The translations under genes and the position numbers were made by a program. A DNA stretch of 64,000 bases from Selenomonas sputigena ATCC 35185 (GTDB taxonomy: Bacteria; Bacillota; Negativicutes; Selenomonadales; Selenomonadaceae): assembly GCF_000208405.1 (NCBI RefSeq), contig NC_015437.1, positions 682,001 to 746,000 on the forward strand, read 5' to 3'. Position 1 is the first letter of the stretch. Each line of letters begins with the position of its first letter. The notes under the pieces are model-generated. The model was not told where the DNA came from and made no database searches. It saw only the letters and a list, made by a program, of their open reading frames with translations. Positions 18,427 to 27,466 of this stretch are shown piece after piece.

Positions 18427-18612
18427 TCATTTGATTCCTGCTTGCTTTAGGATGCTGTTGACGAGTCCTGTTCCGGCATCCTGATTGCCGTGACGCGGGA
18501 CTTGAAATAGTTTGTTCGTATGGGGGCTGTACCAAATATCATGATTGCCGCCGCTTCGTTTTTTATAACAATGATGCTTTTTCAGAATTTTAATGAGTTA
18601 GGAAATCTTCAC
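18427..18612 (-). pseudogene. hicA: HicA toxin gene with in-frame stop
   Basis: From a GTG with a strong AAGGAGGAG site the frame reads VKIS, then TAA, then continues as a full HicA (LIKILKKHHC, SGGNHDIW, VPRHGNQDAG, SILKQAGIK). The double-stranded RNA-binding fold and its active-site His in GGNHDIW are present. No ATG, GTG or TTG follows the stop in this frame early enough to rescue it. The toxin is therefore probably not made, unless there is read-through or a non-standard ATT start. Confidence 0.82.
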
Positions 18613-18644
18613 GGGAGCTCCTCCTTATCTTCTATAATACGTAA

Positions 18645-18656
18645 TATTGCGCAATA
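18645..18656. promoter_or_regulatory. Perfect 12-bp palindrome, likely hic operator
   Basis: TATTGCGCAATA lies 33 bp upstream of the broken hicA start, where HicB normally represses its own operon. Assignment as operator is inference from position. Confidence 0.5.
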
Positions 18657-18682
18657 AGGCAAGAGGTTTCTTCTTGTCAAGC

Positions 18683-18711
18683 TTGCGTAAAGAATCGCTG
18701 TTCTATATAAT
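18683..18711 (+). promoter_or_regulatory. recA promoter
   Basis: TTGCGT, 17-bp spacer, TATAAT, 38 bp before recA. I saw no copy of either the Gram-positive or the proteobacterial LexA box here. Confidence 0.6.
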
Positions 18712-18749
18712 AGGAGGAAGAGTCAATCGAAGGAGGAGATCATACCTTT

Positions 18750-19835
18750 ATGGATAGAGAAGAAGCCTTGAAGAATGCTCTGAAGCATATAGAGAAAGAA
18801 TTTGGCAAAGGATCGATCATGCGCCTTGGCGAGGCGTCGGCAAACATGAACGTGGAGACGATTCCGACGGGCATTCTGCCGCTCGACGTCGCGCTCGGTG
18901 TCGGCGGTCTGCCGCGCGGGCGCATCGTCGAGGTTTATGGCCCTGAAAGCTCGGGCAAGACGACGGTCACCTTGCACATGATCGCTGAGGTGCAGAAGAA
19001 TGGCGGCATCGCGGCATTCATCGATGCCGAGCACGCGCTCGATCCCGTCTATGCGAAGAAGCTCGGCGTCAATATCGACGAGCTTTTGATTTCGCAGCCC
19101 GATACGGGCGAGCAGGCGCTTGACATCGTTGACGCTCTCGTGCGCAGCGGCGCGATCGACATCATCGTCGTCGACTCCGTGGCGGCACTCGTGCCGAAGG
19201 CGGAGATCGACGGCGACATGGGCGATCAGGTCGTCGGCATGCACGCGCGTCTCATGAGCCGCGCCATGCGAAAGCTCACGGGATTCATCAGCAAGTCGCG
19301 CACGGTCGCCGTCTTCATCAACCAGATCCGCGAGAAGGTCGGCGTCATGTTCGGCAGCCCCGAGACGACGACAGGTGGCCGCGCCCTGAAGTTTTATTCG
19401 ACCGTGCGCCTCGACGTGCGCAAGACGGACAAGATCATGCAGGGGCAGGAGATGATCGGCAACCGCACGAAAGTCCGGGTCGTCAAGAACAAGGTTGCGC
19501 CTCCTTTCAAGACGGCAGAGTTCGACATCATGTATGGCGAGGGCGTCTCGCGCGTCGGCACGGTGCTCGACATTGCGACAGACTTTGACATCATCGAAAA
19601 GAGCGGCTCGTGGTATTCCTACAACGGTTCGCGCCTCGGCCAGGGCAAGGAAAATGCGAAGAAGGCGCTGAAAGAAAAGCCTGAGCTAGCCGCCGAGATC
19701 GAGGAGAAGGTGCGCGCCAAGCTCATGGAGCAGGCGACGGCAGCAAAAGATGGGGAGGTAGAGCGTGTCCCCGACGACGAGAATGAGCGAGAAGCCGCAG
19801 GAAAGCAGTCGGAAGCGGCAGCGGACGAAGATTGA
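18750..19835 (+). CDS. recA: Recombinase RecA
   Basis: ATP-dependent strand-exchange protein and co-protease in the SOS response. 361 residues. Walker [10 protein letters not shown] at about 65-73, the RecA signature around [20 protein letters not shown] and loop 2 [20 protein letters not shown]. The C-terminal tail is rich in Glu and Lys as usual. GAAGGAGGAG precedes the ATG. The 3' end overlaps recX by 71 bp, the common arrangement that links the recombinase with its modulator. Confidence 0.98.
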   Translation: MDREEALKNALKHIEKEFGKGSIMRLGEASANMNVETIPTGILPLDVALGVGGLPRGRIVEVYGPESSGKTTVTLHMIAEVQKNGGIAAFIDAEHALDPVYAKKLGVNIDELLISQPDTGEQALDIVDALVRSGAIDIIVVDSVAALVPKAEIDGDMGDQVVGMHARLMSRAMRKLTGFISKSRTVAVFINQIREKVGVMFGSPETTTGGRALKFYSTVRLDVRKTDKIMQGQEMIGNRTKVRVVKNKVAPPFKTAEFDIMYGEGVSRVGTVLDIATDFDIIEKSGSWYSYNGSRLGQGKENAKKALKEKPELAAEIEEKVRAKLMEQATAAKDGEVERVPDDENEREAAGKQSEAAADED

Positions 19836-20277
19836 GAAGACGGCGCTGATGAAGGCGGTCGACCTCCTTGCGCGTGCCGAGCACAGCACGGCGCACCTCG
19901 CGCGAAAGCTCGCACAGCGCGGCTATGAGGAGGAGGAAATCAAAGAGGCGCTCGCCACCTTGACGGAGCGCGGCTATCTCGACGACGAGGAGGCGTGCCG
20001 CCACCAGTTTGCATTTCTTTACGAAGAGAGCCGCCAGAGTGTGCGCCAGATCACGGCGAAACTCATGCAGAAGGGCTTTCCCTCGGCGCTCATCGCTGAG
20101 TGCGTGCCGGGCGATATATTTGAGCGCGAGCGGGATGCGGCGGGGCGATGCCTTGCCCTGCATTTCAAGAAAAATGCCGATGTGCAGAAGATGCTGCAGC
20201 ATCTTTATCGGCGCGGCTTCTCGACTGCCGTCTGCCGCGCCGCCGTCGCTGACTTCACCGAAGAGGAAGAAGAATGA
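19765..20277 (+). CDS. recX: RecA modulator RecX
   Basis: Small helical protein that binds RecA filaments and limits their activity. 170 residues in three RecX three-helix repeats (about 28-75, 76-120, 121-168), with typical [17 protein letters not shown] and [13 protein letters not shown] motifs. The GTG start lies inside recA behind GGGGAGG; an ATG six codons later is the alternative. Its stop codon overlaps the ribosome site of guaA, so recA, recX and guaA look like one transcript. Confidence 0.92.
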   Translation: MSPTTRMSEKPQESSRKRQRTKIEKTALMKAVDLLARAEHSTAHLARKLAQRGYEEEEIKEALATLTERGYLDDEEACRHQFAFLYEESRQSVRQITAKLMQKGFPSALIAECVPGDIFERERDAAGRCLALHFKKNADVQKMLQHLYRRGFSTAVCRAAVADFTEEEEE

Positions 20278-20290
20278 AGGAGGATTTGCC

Positions 20291-21844
20291 TTGCAGAAGG
20301 ATAGCCATGAATTGATTGTCGTACTGGACTTTGGCGGTCAGTACAACCAACTGATCGCACGCCGCGTGCGCGAGTGCAGCGTCTACTGCGAGGTGCATCC
20401 GCATACGCTCCCGCTGGAGAAGCTTCGTGCGCTCGCGCCCAAGGCGATCATCTTTACGGGCGGCCCTGAGAGCGTCTACAAGAAGGATTCCGCGACGTAC
20501 AGCGAGGAAATTTTCTCCCTCGGTATCCCCATCCTCGGTATATGCTACGGTTCGCAGCTCATGGCACACAAACTCGGCGGCAAGGTTGAGACGGCGCCTG
20601 TCAGCGAGTACGGCAGGACGGAGCTTCAAGTTGCGGACGGGGCGTCCGTGCTCTTCGCTGATGTACCGCAAAAGAGCGTCTGTTGGATGAGTCACACCGA
20701 CTACATCGCCGAAGCGCCCAAAGGCTTTCGCGTGACGGCAAAGACGGCGAACTGCCCCGTCGCGGCTATGGAAGATGCGGCACGAAAGCTCTATGCCGTG
20801 CAGTTCCATCCCGAGGTCATGCACACGGAATACGGCACGAAGATTCTTGAAAACTTTGTGCGCCGCGTCGCGCTGTGCAAGGGCGATTGGCAGATGTCGT
20901 CCTTCGTCAAGACGACGGTAGAAGCCCTGCGCGAGAAGATCGGCGCGGGCAAGGCGCTCTGTGCGCTTTCGGGCGGCGTCGACTCCTCCGTGGCGGCGGT
21001 CTTGCTCTCGAAGGCGATCGGCAAGCAGCTGACGTGCGTCTTCGTCGATCACGGCCTCCTCAGAAAGGACGAGGGCGACGAGGTCGAGGCCGTGTTCGGC
21101 GCGGAAGGCCCGTACGATTTGAACTTTATCCGCGTCGACGCCAAGGAGCGTTTCTACGAAAAACTCAAGGGAGTGACAGAACCGGAGAAGAAGCGCAAGA
21201 TCATCGGCGAGGAATTCATCCGTGTCTTTGAAGCCGAAGCGAAGAAGATCGGCAAGGTCGATTTCCTTGTGCAGGGGACGATTTATCCCGACGTCATTGA
21301 GAGCGGTCTCGGCAAGTCTGCCGTCATCAAGAGCCACCACAATGTCGGAGGCCTGCCTGACTGCGTCGACTTCAAGGAGATTGTCGAGCCGCTGCGCCTC
21401 TTGTTCAAGGATGAGGTGCGAAAGGCTGGCCGCGAGCTTGGCATCCCCGAGTATCTCGTCAATCGTCAGCCGTTCCCCGGCCCCGGCCTCGGCATCCGCA
21501 TCATCGGCGAGGTCACGGCAGAGAAGGTCAAGATCGTCCAGGAGGCCGACGCCATCTATCGCGAAGAGATTGCCAAGGCCGGCGTCGACAAGACCCTCGG
21601 CCAATACTTCGCCGCGCTCACGAATATGAGAAGCGTCGGCGTCATGGGCGACGGCAGGACGTACGACCATGCCATCGCGCTCAGAGCCGTCCTCACGAGC
21701 GACTTCATGACCGCCGAGAGTGCGCCTCTCCCTTGGGACGTCCTGCAGAAGGTCACGAGCCGCATCGTCAACGAGGTCAAGGGCGTCAACCGCGTGCTCT
21801 ACGACTGCACCGGCAAGCCGCCGGGGACGATCGAGTTTGAGTAG
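20291..21844 (+). CDS. guaA: GMP synthase (glutamine-hydrolysing)
   Basis: Converts XMP to GMP with glutamine and ATP. 517 residues. Class I glutamine amidotransferase first (nucleophile Cys in GICYGSQL at about 84, His and Glu in FHPEV at about 172), then the ATP pyrophosphatase P-loop [11 protein letters not shown] at about 225-235, then the dimerisation domain ending in PPGTIEFE. The TTG start sits behind AAGGAGG and gives the normal N-terminus. Confidence 0.97.
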   Translation: MQKDSHELIVVLDFGGQYNQLIARRVRECSVYCEVHPHTLPLEKLRALAPKAIIFTGGPESVYKKDSATYSEEIFSLGIPILGICYGSQLMAHKLGGKVETAPVSEYGRTELQVADGASVLFADVPQKSVCWMSHTDYIAEAPKGFRVTAKTANCPVAAMEDAARKLYAVQFHPEVMHTEYGTKILENFVRRVALCKGDWQMSSFVKTTVEALREKIGAGKALCALSGGVDSSVAAVLLSKAIGKQLTCVFVDHGLLRKDEGDEVEAVFGAEGPYDLNFIRVDAKERFYEKLKGVTEPEKKRKIIGEEFIRVFEAEAKKIGKVDFLVQGTIYPDVIESGLGKSAVIKSHHNVGGLPDCVDFKEIVEPLRLLFKDEVRKAGRELGIPEYLVNRQPFPGPGLGIRIIGEVTAEKVKIVQEADAIYREEIAKAGVDKTLGQYFAALTNMRSVGVMGDGRTYDHAIALRAVLTSDFMTAESAPLPWDVLQKVTSRIVNEVKGVNRVLYDCTGKPPGTIEFE

Positions 21845-21885
21845 AGTGGATTTTTCCTAAATGGCTTAAAATCAATGTTCATATT

Positions 21886-22046
21886 ATAGGAACCGCTGAT
21901 AAATGTGGTCGTCCATCTTCACACGTCTATCCTGTCCTCTCGTCGTCTGCAACTTCTCGACGTAGCACTGCTACGCCTGTGAGGAGCTCGATAGGCACAG
22001 CCATCTGTACAAATCTGGATCACTTCATTTTATCAGCGTTTCCTAT
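21886..22046. mobile_element. MITE-like element with 18-bp terminal inverted repeats
   Basis: 161 bp bounded by ATAGGAACCGCTGATAAA and its inverted copy (one mismatch). No coding capacity. It contains a small CGTAG/CTACG hairpin. It sits exactly between guaA and the low-G+C restriction island. The rest of the 316-bp gap is A+T rich; the 111 bases just before the next gene are open in its frame but start with no valid ribosome site. Confidence 0.75.
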
Positions 22047-22160
22047 ATCAAAATTCGTGACGGAGAAAAATGGGGTACGGATTTCAAAAAGAATCCATGC
22101 AATAATGGCTCAAAATTTTCGGCGTTAGAATATGAAAAAATTGAAAATGGAGGTATCACT

Positions 22161-23228
22161 ATGGAATATATATCCGCAAGAGAAGCTGCGGATAAGTGGG
22201 GGATTTCACAGAGACGAGTGGCTGCTCTTTGTTCTGAGAATAAGATTGATCATGCAACCATGGCAGGTAATATGTGGATGATTCCTGCTACTGCTAAGAA
22301 ATCAGATGCAGGAAGTATACGATGCAACCAAAAAGAGGAAAAAACGATAAAACCGTTTCTAAAATGGGTTGGTGGAAAAGGGCAGCTTCTTCGAGAAATA
22401 GAAAAGTATTATCCTTTTGAAAATGACATCATCACCAAATATGCGGAACCCTTTGTGGGTGGTGGTGCTGTCCTTTTTGATATATTGAGCAAATATGAGT
22501 TAGAAGAAGTTTATATCAGTGATACTAATGCGGAACTTATCAATGCGTATTGCATGATTAGAGACGAGATTGATGAACTTGTTGCTATGCTGCATACGAT
22601 GCAAGATGAGTTTATCCCAATGGAGACAGATGAACGTAAAGTCTACTATATGGAAAAGAGAGCGCGTTTTAATGATTTGAAAATGAATGGTGATGAGACG
22701 AGAAGTGTCGAAAAAGTTTCACTGATGATATTTCTGAACAAGACATGTTTTAATGGATTGTTTCGTGTAAATAAAAAAGGTTTATTTAATGTCCCAATGG
22801 GAGCGTATAAGAATCCTCTGATTTGTGATGAGAGTAATCTTCGATCATTATCTCACAAATTACAAAAAGTTATTATTGTTTGTGGTGATTATAGACTTTC
22901 AGAAAAATTTATTGATGAACATACCTTTGTTTATTTTGATCCGCCATATTGGCCACTTACAGCCACAGCAAGTTTTACAGCATATACGGAAAGTTTGTTT
23001 AATGATGAAAGTCAGAAAGAACTGGCAAGATTTGTTGATGAATTGAACAAAAAAGGAGCAAAAATTGTGGTGAGTAATTCAGATCCGAAAAATTCAAATA
23101 CAGAAGACGATTTCTTTGATAACATTTACTCTGAACATACGATCCGAAGAGTTGAAGCAAATCGAATGATTAACTGTAATAGCCAAGCACGAGGAAAAAT
23201 TAAAGAATTGCTTATTTCGAATTTTTAA
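22161..23228 (+). CDS. dpnM: GATC-specific adenine methylase (DpnM type) with N-terminal HTH
   Basis: N6-adenine methyltransferase of the D12 class that protects GATC sites from the restriction enzyme encoded two genes downstream. 355 residues. Residues 1-45 form a MerR/excisionase-like helix-turn-helix (ISAREAADKWGISQRRVAAL) joined by a short linker to the methylase. SAM motif FLKWVGGKGQL is at about 64-74 and the catalytic DPPY at about 260-263. GGAGG precedes the ATG. The extra DNA-binding domain is unusual for DpnM and may let the enzyme repress its own operon. Strongly A+T-rich coding sequence, unlike its chromosomal neighbours, indicates recent transfer. Confidence 0.92.
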   Translation: MEYISAREAADKWGISQRRVAALCSENKIDHATMAGNMWMIPATAKKSDAGSIRCNQKEEKTIKPFLKWVGGKGQLLREIEKYYPFENDIITKYAEPFVGGGAVLFDILSKYELEEVYISDTNAELINAYCMIRDEIDELVAMLHTMQDEFIPMETDERKVYYMEKRARFNDLKMNGDETRSVEKVSLMIFLNKTCFNGLFRVNKKGLFNVPMGAYKNPLICDESNLRSLSHKLQKVIIVCGDYRLSEKFIDEHTFVYFDPPYWPLTATASFTAYTESLFNDESQKELARFVDELNKKGAKIVVSNSDPKNSNTEDDFFDNIYSEHTIRRVEANRMINCNSQARGKIKELLISNF

Positions 23229-23241
23229 GGAGGTTTGCAAT

Positions 23242-23427
23242 ATGCCATATGGAGAATATGCACAATGTCCTTGCTGTGGTAAGACAGCATATGATACGGA
23301 TAATATAGAACGAAAGTTTGGTTATAGGAATATGGGGGATGGTCGTTATATCCCACAATCATATTGTCGCGATTGTCGTTCGGCTCGGTGCGAAAAAGGA
23401 AAGCCTTGTAAAGTACAGAAGGTATAG
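23242..23427 (+). CDS. Small Cys-rich protein, likely zinc-binding
   Basis: 61 residues with CPCCGKTAYD at 9-18 and a second Cys cluster at about 42-56 (CRDC then C, C), a spacing that suggests one zinc ribbon. AAGGAGG precedes the ATG. It lies between the methylase and the endonuclease, the place where some systems carry a control gene, but it shows no helix-turn-helix. I do not recognise the family. Confidence 0.75.
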   Translation: MPYGEYAQCPCCGKTAYDTDNIERKFGYRNMGDGRYIPQSYCRDCRSARCEKGKPCKVQKV

Positions 23428-23443
23428 TAAGAGGAAAAGATAT

Positions 23444-24325
23444 ATGTCAAAGAGAGATTTTACTACTTGGCTATCTGGATTTCGTGACAGCATTGCTGAC
23501 TATGGCTATTATATTGATTTTGATAAGGTCTATCGTAATGTTCATGGCATCAAAGTTGAATTGAATATCCTCAATTCTCTTATTGGCTCCCCCAATATCA
23601 AGGAAGATTTCAAGAATCTGATGAAGAAATATCCTGAAGTTTTGAAGTGCATTCCTCTGCTCTTGGCAGTAAGAGCGAATGAAATATATTGCCAAGACGA
23701 AAAAGGCGGCCATCTATATCAGTTCGACTTAAGAAAGTATCCTCTGAACAGTCCCGTATATTACGAGCGTTACGCCTATTTTATGGAGCATACGGGTTTG
23801 TTTGATTTACTGAAAAACCACATTATCAACAATCTTGTCGACTATGTTACGGGTGTTGAAACGGGGCTTGATTCTAATGGTCGTAAAAATCGTGGCGGGC
23901 ATCTTATGGAGGATTTAGTTGAAAGTTTCATTCAGAAAGCGGGATTCGTAAGAGGTGATACTTATTTTAAAGAAATCTATATCCATCAAATCACAGATAA
24001 ATGGAATATAGATTTGTCTGCTATTTCTAATCAGGGAAAAATGGAAAAACGTTTCGATTTTGTAGTTAAAACCTCAAAGATGATTTACGGTATTGAAACT
24101 AATTTTTATGGGAGTGGTGGCAGTAAATTAAACGAGACTGCACGCAGTTATAAAACGCTTGCTTGGGAAACCAAAGGGATTCCCGGATTTACGTTTGTTT
24201 GGTTTACTGATGGAAAAGGTTGGACAAGTGCACGTAATAATCTTGAAGAAACATTTGATATGATGCAGCATATTTATAATATCAAGGATCTGGAAGAAGG
24301 CATTATTAATAAAGTAATGATATGA
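23444..24325 (+). CDS. Type II restriction endonuclease, DpnII/MboI family (GATC)
   Basis: Cuts unmethylated GATC. 293 residues, the family length. Recalled family features are clear: the N-terminal FDKVYRNVHGIKVELNILNS region, NLVDYVTGVETGLDSNGRKN, and the central RFDFVVKTSKMIYGIETNFY core, which carries the PD-(D/E)xK-like acidic and Lys positions, ending in GSKLNETARSYK. AGGAAAAG precedes the ATG. With the DpnM-type gene upstream it forms a complete GATC restriction-modification pair. Confidence 0.93.
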   Translation: MSKRDFTTWLSGFRDSIADYGYYIDFDKVYRNVHGIKVELNILNSLIGSPNIKEDFKNLMKKYPEVLKCIPLLLAVRANEIYCQDEKGGHLYQFDLRKYPLNSPVYYERYAYFMEHTGLFDLLKNHIINNLVDYVTGVETGLDSNGRKNRGGHLMEDLVESFIQKAGFVRGDTYFKEIYIHQITDKWNIDLSAISNQGKMEKRFDFVVKTSKMIYGIETNFYGSGGSKLNETARSYKTLAWETKGIPGFTFVWFTDGKGWTSARNNLEETFDMMQHIYNIKDLEEGIINKVMI

Positions 24326-24335
24326 GGTACAAAAA

Positions 24336-24872
24336 ATGTCGAATAAAATATTTAAATACAATGTGAAGTTAGTTCCACTACATATAAAAAATCAAGAAAA
24401 GAATGCTTTTAGAGATGAACTCAACAATATACCGTACTTGCTATATGAGGTTGAAAATCTGTCAACCGGGGAAATAATTGCAATTAATAAGCCAGGAGGA
24501 AAAAGAAATTTTGGAAGGTTATCGAGAGATGATTTTATGGTGTTTATTTTCAATCCAAACGAACAAAGCTTATGGTTAATTAGTCATAGTGAAATTAGTG
24601 ATGATATAGCTGATAAATATGATTATGATGAGAGGGAGGGATTATTACTAATTAAAGGTCTTTATAATGTTTTCTGTGGTGAAGAACCAGATGATGTTAT
24701 TCATAGATTGCAACTTCATGATACTATTGGAATACCTGTAGAAACAATTCTTAAAGTATATAAATGGATTTGGGGACAAGAAGATTGCAATTATCCGACT
24801 AAGGCCGGACGGTGGCTTTCAATGAAGGCTTTGTTGGATAGATTTGGAGTGCATCTTGAGGATATTAGATAA
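24336..24872 (+). CDS. Unknown protein coupled to second methylase
   Basis: 178 residues, no family recognised. Mixed alpha/beta composition, soluble, no signal or membrane segment. A central stretch (GGKRNFGRLSRDDFMVFIF then LWLISHSEIS) could belong to a small beta-barrel or nuclease-like fold, but no catalytic motif is certain. It begins 10 bp after the endonuclease and ends in a TAATG overlap with the next methylase gene, so it is translated together with it. Possible roles are a partner or specificity factor of that methylase, or an endonuclease of a second system; neither is shown. Confidence 0.7.
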   Translation: MSNKIFKYNVKLVPLHIKNQEKNAFRDELNNIPYLLYEVENLSTGEIIAINKPGGKRNFGRLSRDDFMVFIFNPNEQSLWLISHSEISDDIADKYDYDEREGLLLIKGLYNVFCGEEPDDVIHRLQLHDTIGIPVETILKVYKWIWGQEDCNYPTKAGRWLSMKALLDRFGVHLEDIR

Positions 24873-25618
24873 TGGTAAAGAAAATAACGAAATGGGAGCC
24901 GGAAGAATTTGAGTTGGAAATGACAACGCATTGGTCGTTTCCCAAAAGAGGAAATTGGGCAACCCACGATGCAAAATGGAGAGGGAATTGGTCGCCCTAT
25001 ATTCCTCGGAATATCTTGCTTAGATATTCTGAGGAAAAGGATCTGGTGCTTGATCAATTTGCCGGTGGTGGAACTACACTTGTAGAAGCAAAACTACTGA
25101 ATAGAAACATCATAGGTGTTGATGTAAATGATACTGCACTGGAGAGGTGCAAAGAAAAAATAGATTTTGAGCATGATGGGGCAGATGGTAAGGTATATAT
25201 CCATAAGGGGGATGCGCGCAATCTGGATTTTATTCCTGACGGCAGCATAGACCTCATTTGCACACATCCGCCCTATGCTGATATTATTAAGTACAGCGAA
25301 GATATTGAAGCTGATTTATCGCATTTGAAAGTGAAGGACTTCCTTGAAGAAATGAACGCCGTTGCTGCTGAGAGCTACCGTGTGATGAAAAAAGGCAAGT
25401 TTTGTGTCGTCTTGATGGGAGATACCCGTCAAAAGGGGCATATGATTCCAATGTCTTTTCAGGTTATGCGTATTTTTGAGGATGCTGGCTTTACGTTAAA
25501 AGAGTTGATTATCAAAGAGCAGCATAATTGTAAGGCAACGGGATATTGGAAAACTAATAGTGTAAAATATAACTTTTTACTAATAGCCCATGAATATTTG
25601 TTTGTGTTTAGAAAGTGA
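24872..25618 (+). CDS. DNA methyltransferase (N6-A or N4-C), HPPY type
   Basis: 248 residues. SAM-binding motif I LDQFAGGGTTLVEA at about 62-75 comes before the catalytic motif THPPYADIIKYS at about 129-140. This order and the HPPY variant differ from DpnA, the usual third DpnII gene, in which DPPY comes first. It resembles the methylases sometimes grouped with the TRM11-like fold. Starts within the stop codon of the preceding unknown gene. Target sequence unknown. With the unknown gene before and the ATPase-TOPRIM gene 10 bp after, it may belong to a separate defence module. Confidence 0.85.
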   Translation: MVKKITKWEPEEFELEMTTHWSFPKRGNWATHDAKWRGNWSPYIPRNILLRYSEEKDLVLDQFAGGGTTLVEAKLLNRNIIGVDVNDTALERCKEKIDFEHDGADGKVYIHKGDARNLDFIPDGSIDLICTHPPYADIIKYSEDIEADLSHLKVKDFLEEMNAVAAESYRVMKKGKFCVVLMGDTRQKGHMIPMSFQVMRIFEDAGFTLKELIIKEQHNCKATGYWKTNSVKYNFLLIAHEYLFVFRK

Positions 25619-25628
25619 GGGTCAACTG

Positions 25629-27455
25629 ATGATACGTATTATAAAATGTAGTATATCACGATACCGTTCCATTTTATCTATGACTATAGATATTTCGCAA
25701 GAATTCAATAGTGTTGCAATATGTGGACAAAATAATGTGGGGAAAACTAATACATTGCGGGCAATTAATATATTCTTTCACCCTGAAGATTATGCTACAG
25801 AAATAGATATGCCTAAAATTAAAAAAGCAACAGGGGGACAATCTATTCACCCTAAAATTGAATTGACTTTTTGGGATGATCAGAGTGATAAGTATTTTGT
25901 TTTGTGCAGAGATATGAAAAATTATTCGGCGAATTCTCCAGAAAATAGTCTTACAGGTTTTTCATTTGAGTGGCATAGAAAAATGAAAAAGAATAAATTA
26001 GAATTATCTACTGAACAAATTTCGGAATTGTTTGGACAAATGGAATTTGTCTATATCGAATCAATCAATACGTTTATTCCTGAATTAATAGGAAAAATAA
26101 CTGATGGTATTATTGATGTTGAGTATGACAAAAGTCGCTTCTCGCAGTCTAAAAGGGCATTGAAAGAAGCTTATGATACTTATGTTGACGGACTATCTAA
26201 CATATTGGGGATTTTTGCCAATAATATTTCAGACACATTTAGGCGTTTTAGGGAAAATTGGAAGGTGGAGTTTATTGTTCCTAAAAATTCAGAAACATTT
26301 AGAGATTTAATATCCGAAGATGTAAAATTGTCATTAAATGATAATGGAAGTATTGGTGTCTTAGATAAAGGCGCAGGATTACAGAGGTTAGCAACGATTC
26401 TTTTAAAATTTGAAATGTTATCTCGTATTGATAGAAAGAAAAATGTATTTGTTTGTATCGATGAACCAGATGTCTATTTACACGAAGGTTTACAAAGAAA
26501 ACTGAAATCTCTTTTTGATGAAAAAAGTAAATATATGCAACTGTTTTTTACAACACATTCAAAAATATTTATAAATGAATATAATATGCAAAATGTATTT
26601 TTATTGGATGCGAAGTATTATGAGCAATATTCCAATCGAAAAAAGAAAAATGTTAATGTAATAGAAACATTACTCGTTGATATTAATGGGAAGAATGGAT
26701 ATGATAAAATATGTTCACATTTAGGTATAGAGCCTGTAAATTATGAATTATTACAATGTAATAATTTGCTAGTTGAAGGAAATTGTGATAAAAAATATTT
26801 AACAGGATTAATTAAATTTTTTGGGAACCCTTGCCCTAACATAGAATCACTGGACGGTGCAGATAATGCTTTAAAATACTTGGAATTTTATAATTCTTAC
26901 TACCATAATAATACATCTAAATACAAACCTAAGATTAAAATTATTTTCGATAATGATACAAAAGGAAGAGAAATATATAATAAGATAAGAGCTAATAATT
27001 ATCAGTATATAGAAGTGAGTGCAATATTGATTCAGAATCATATGAATAACGGGAATACAAATCTAGAACATAATAATACGAACAATGAGATTGAGGATTT
27101 TATATATCCGGAGGTTATGGTTTTTCTGATAAACTTGCTTTTGGAAAGAAAAAATATGAAACAGTTAAATGAGAAAAAAATATGTAAAAAAATTCACACG
27201 AAATCCTTTTCAGCGGGTGGAATCTTGGAGTTGTGTGAATATGAGAAAAATTCTTTAAATCCGGTTACAGGTGTGGAAATATCGTTTACATCATCAGGAA
27301 TGAAAACTAATAGGGTAAAAGAAGGGCTGGCAGGAATGTTTAATTTAGAAGCAAATAAAGTTCTTCTATCATTGCTAAATGAGTGTAATGATAAATATCC
27401 TTATGTAAAAGAAGCAGTTAATGAGTTGTGTGATTTTAGTTTAGAAAACAAATAA
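25629..27455 (+). CDS. OLD/GajA-like ATPase with TOPRIM nuclease domain
   Basis: 608 residues. An SMC/ABC-type ATPase comes first: Walker A GQNNVGKTNTL at about 33-43, Walker B VFVCIDEPDVYLHE at about 273-286 and the switch histidine in FFTTHSKIF. A TOPRIM domain follows with LLVEGNCDKKYL near 380 and IIFDNDTKG near 440. This is the architecture of OLD nucleases and of Gabija GajA, which degrade DNA in anti-phage defence. No GajB-like helicase gene is next to it, so it is not a standard Gabija locus. The start is ATG 10 bp after the methylase, so co-expression is likely. Very A+T-rich; the 3' end lies directly against an IS30 element. Confidence 0.88.
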   Translation: MIRIIKCSISRYRSILSMTIDISQEFNSVAICGQNNVGKTNTLRAINIFFHPEDYATEIDMPKIKKATGGQSIHPKIELTFWDDQSDKYFVLCRDMKNYSANSPENSLTGFSFEWHRKMKKNKLELSTEQISELFGQMEFVYIESINTFIPELIGKITDGIIDVEYDKSRFSQSKRALKEAYDTYVDGLSNILGIFANNISDTFRRFRENWKVEFIVPKNSETFRDLISEDVKLSLNDNGSIGVLDKGAGLQRLATILLKFEMLSRIDRKKNVFVCIDEPDVYLHEGLQRKLKSLFDEKSKYMQLFFTTHSKIFINEYNMQNVFLLDAKYYEQYSNRKKKNVNVIETLLVDINGKNGYDKICSHLGIEPVNYELLQCNNLLVEGNCDKKYLTGLIKFFGNPCPNIESLDGADNALKYLEFYNSYYHNNTSKYKPKIKIIFDNDTKGREIYNKIRANNYQYIEVSAILIQNHMNNGNTNLEHNNTNNEIEDFIYPEVMVFLINLLLERKNMKQLNEKKICKKIHTKSFSAGGILELCEYEKNSLNPVTGVEISFTSSGMKTNRVKEGLAGMFNLEANKVLLSLLNECNDKYPYVKEAVNELCDFSLENK

Positions 27456-27466
27456 TGAAAAGAACG

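Noticed and set aside
25629-27455. Calling the ATPase-TOPRIM gene a Gabija system
   Set aside because: GajB (UvrD-like helicase) is missing next to it; only the GajA-like layout is present.
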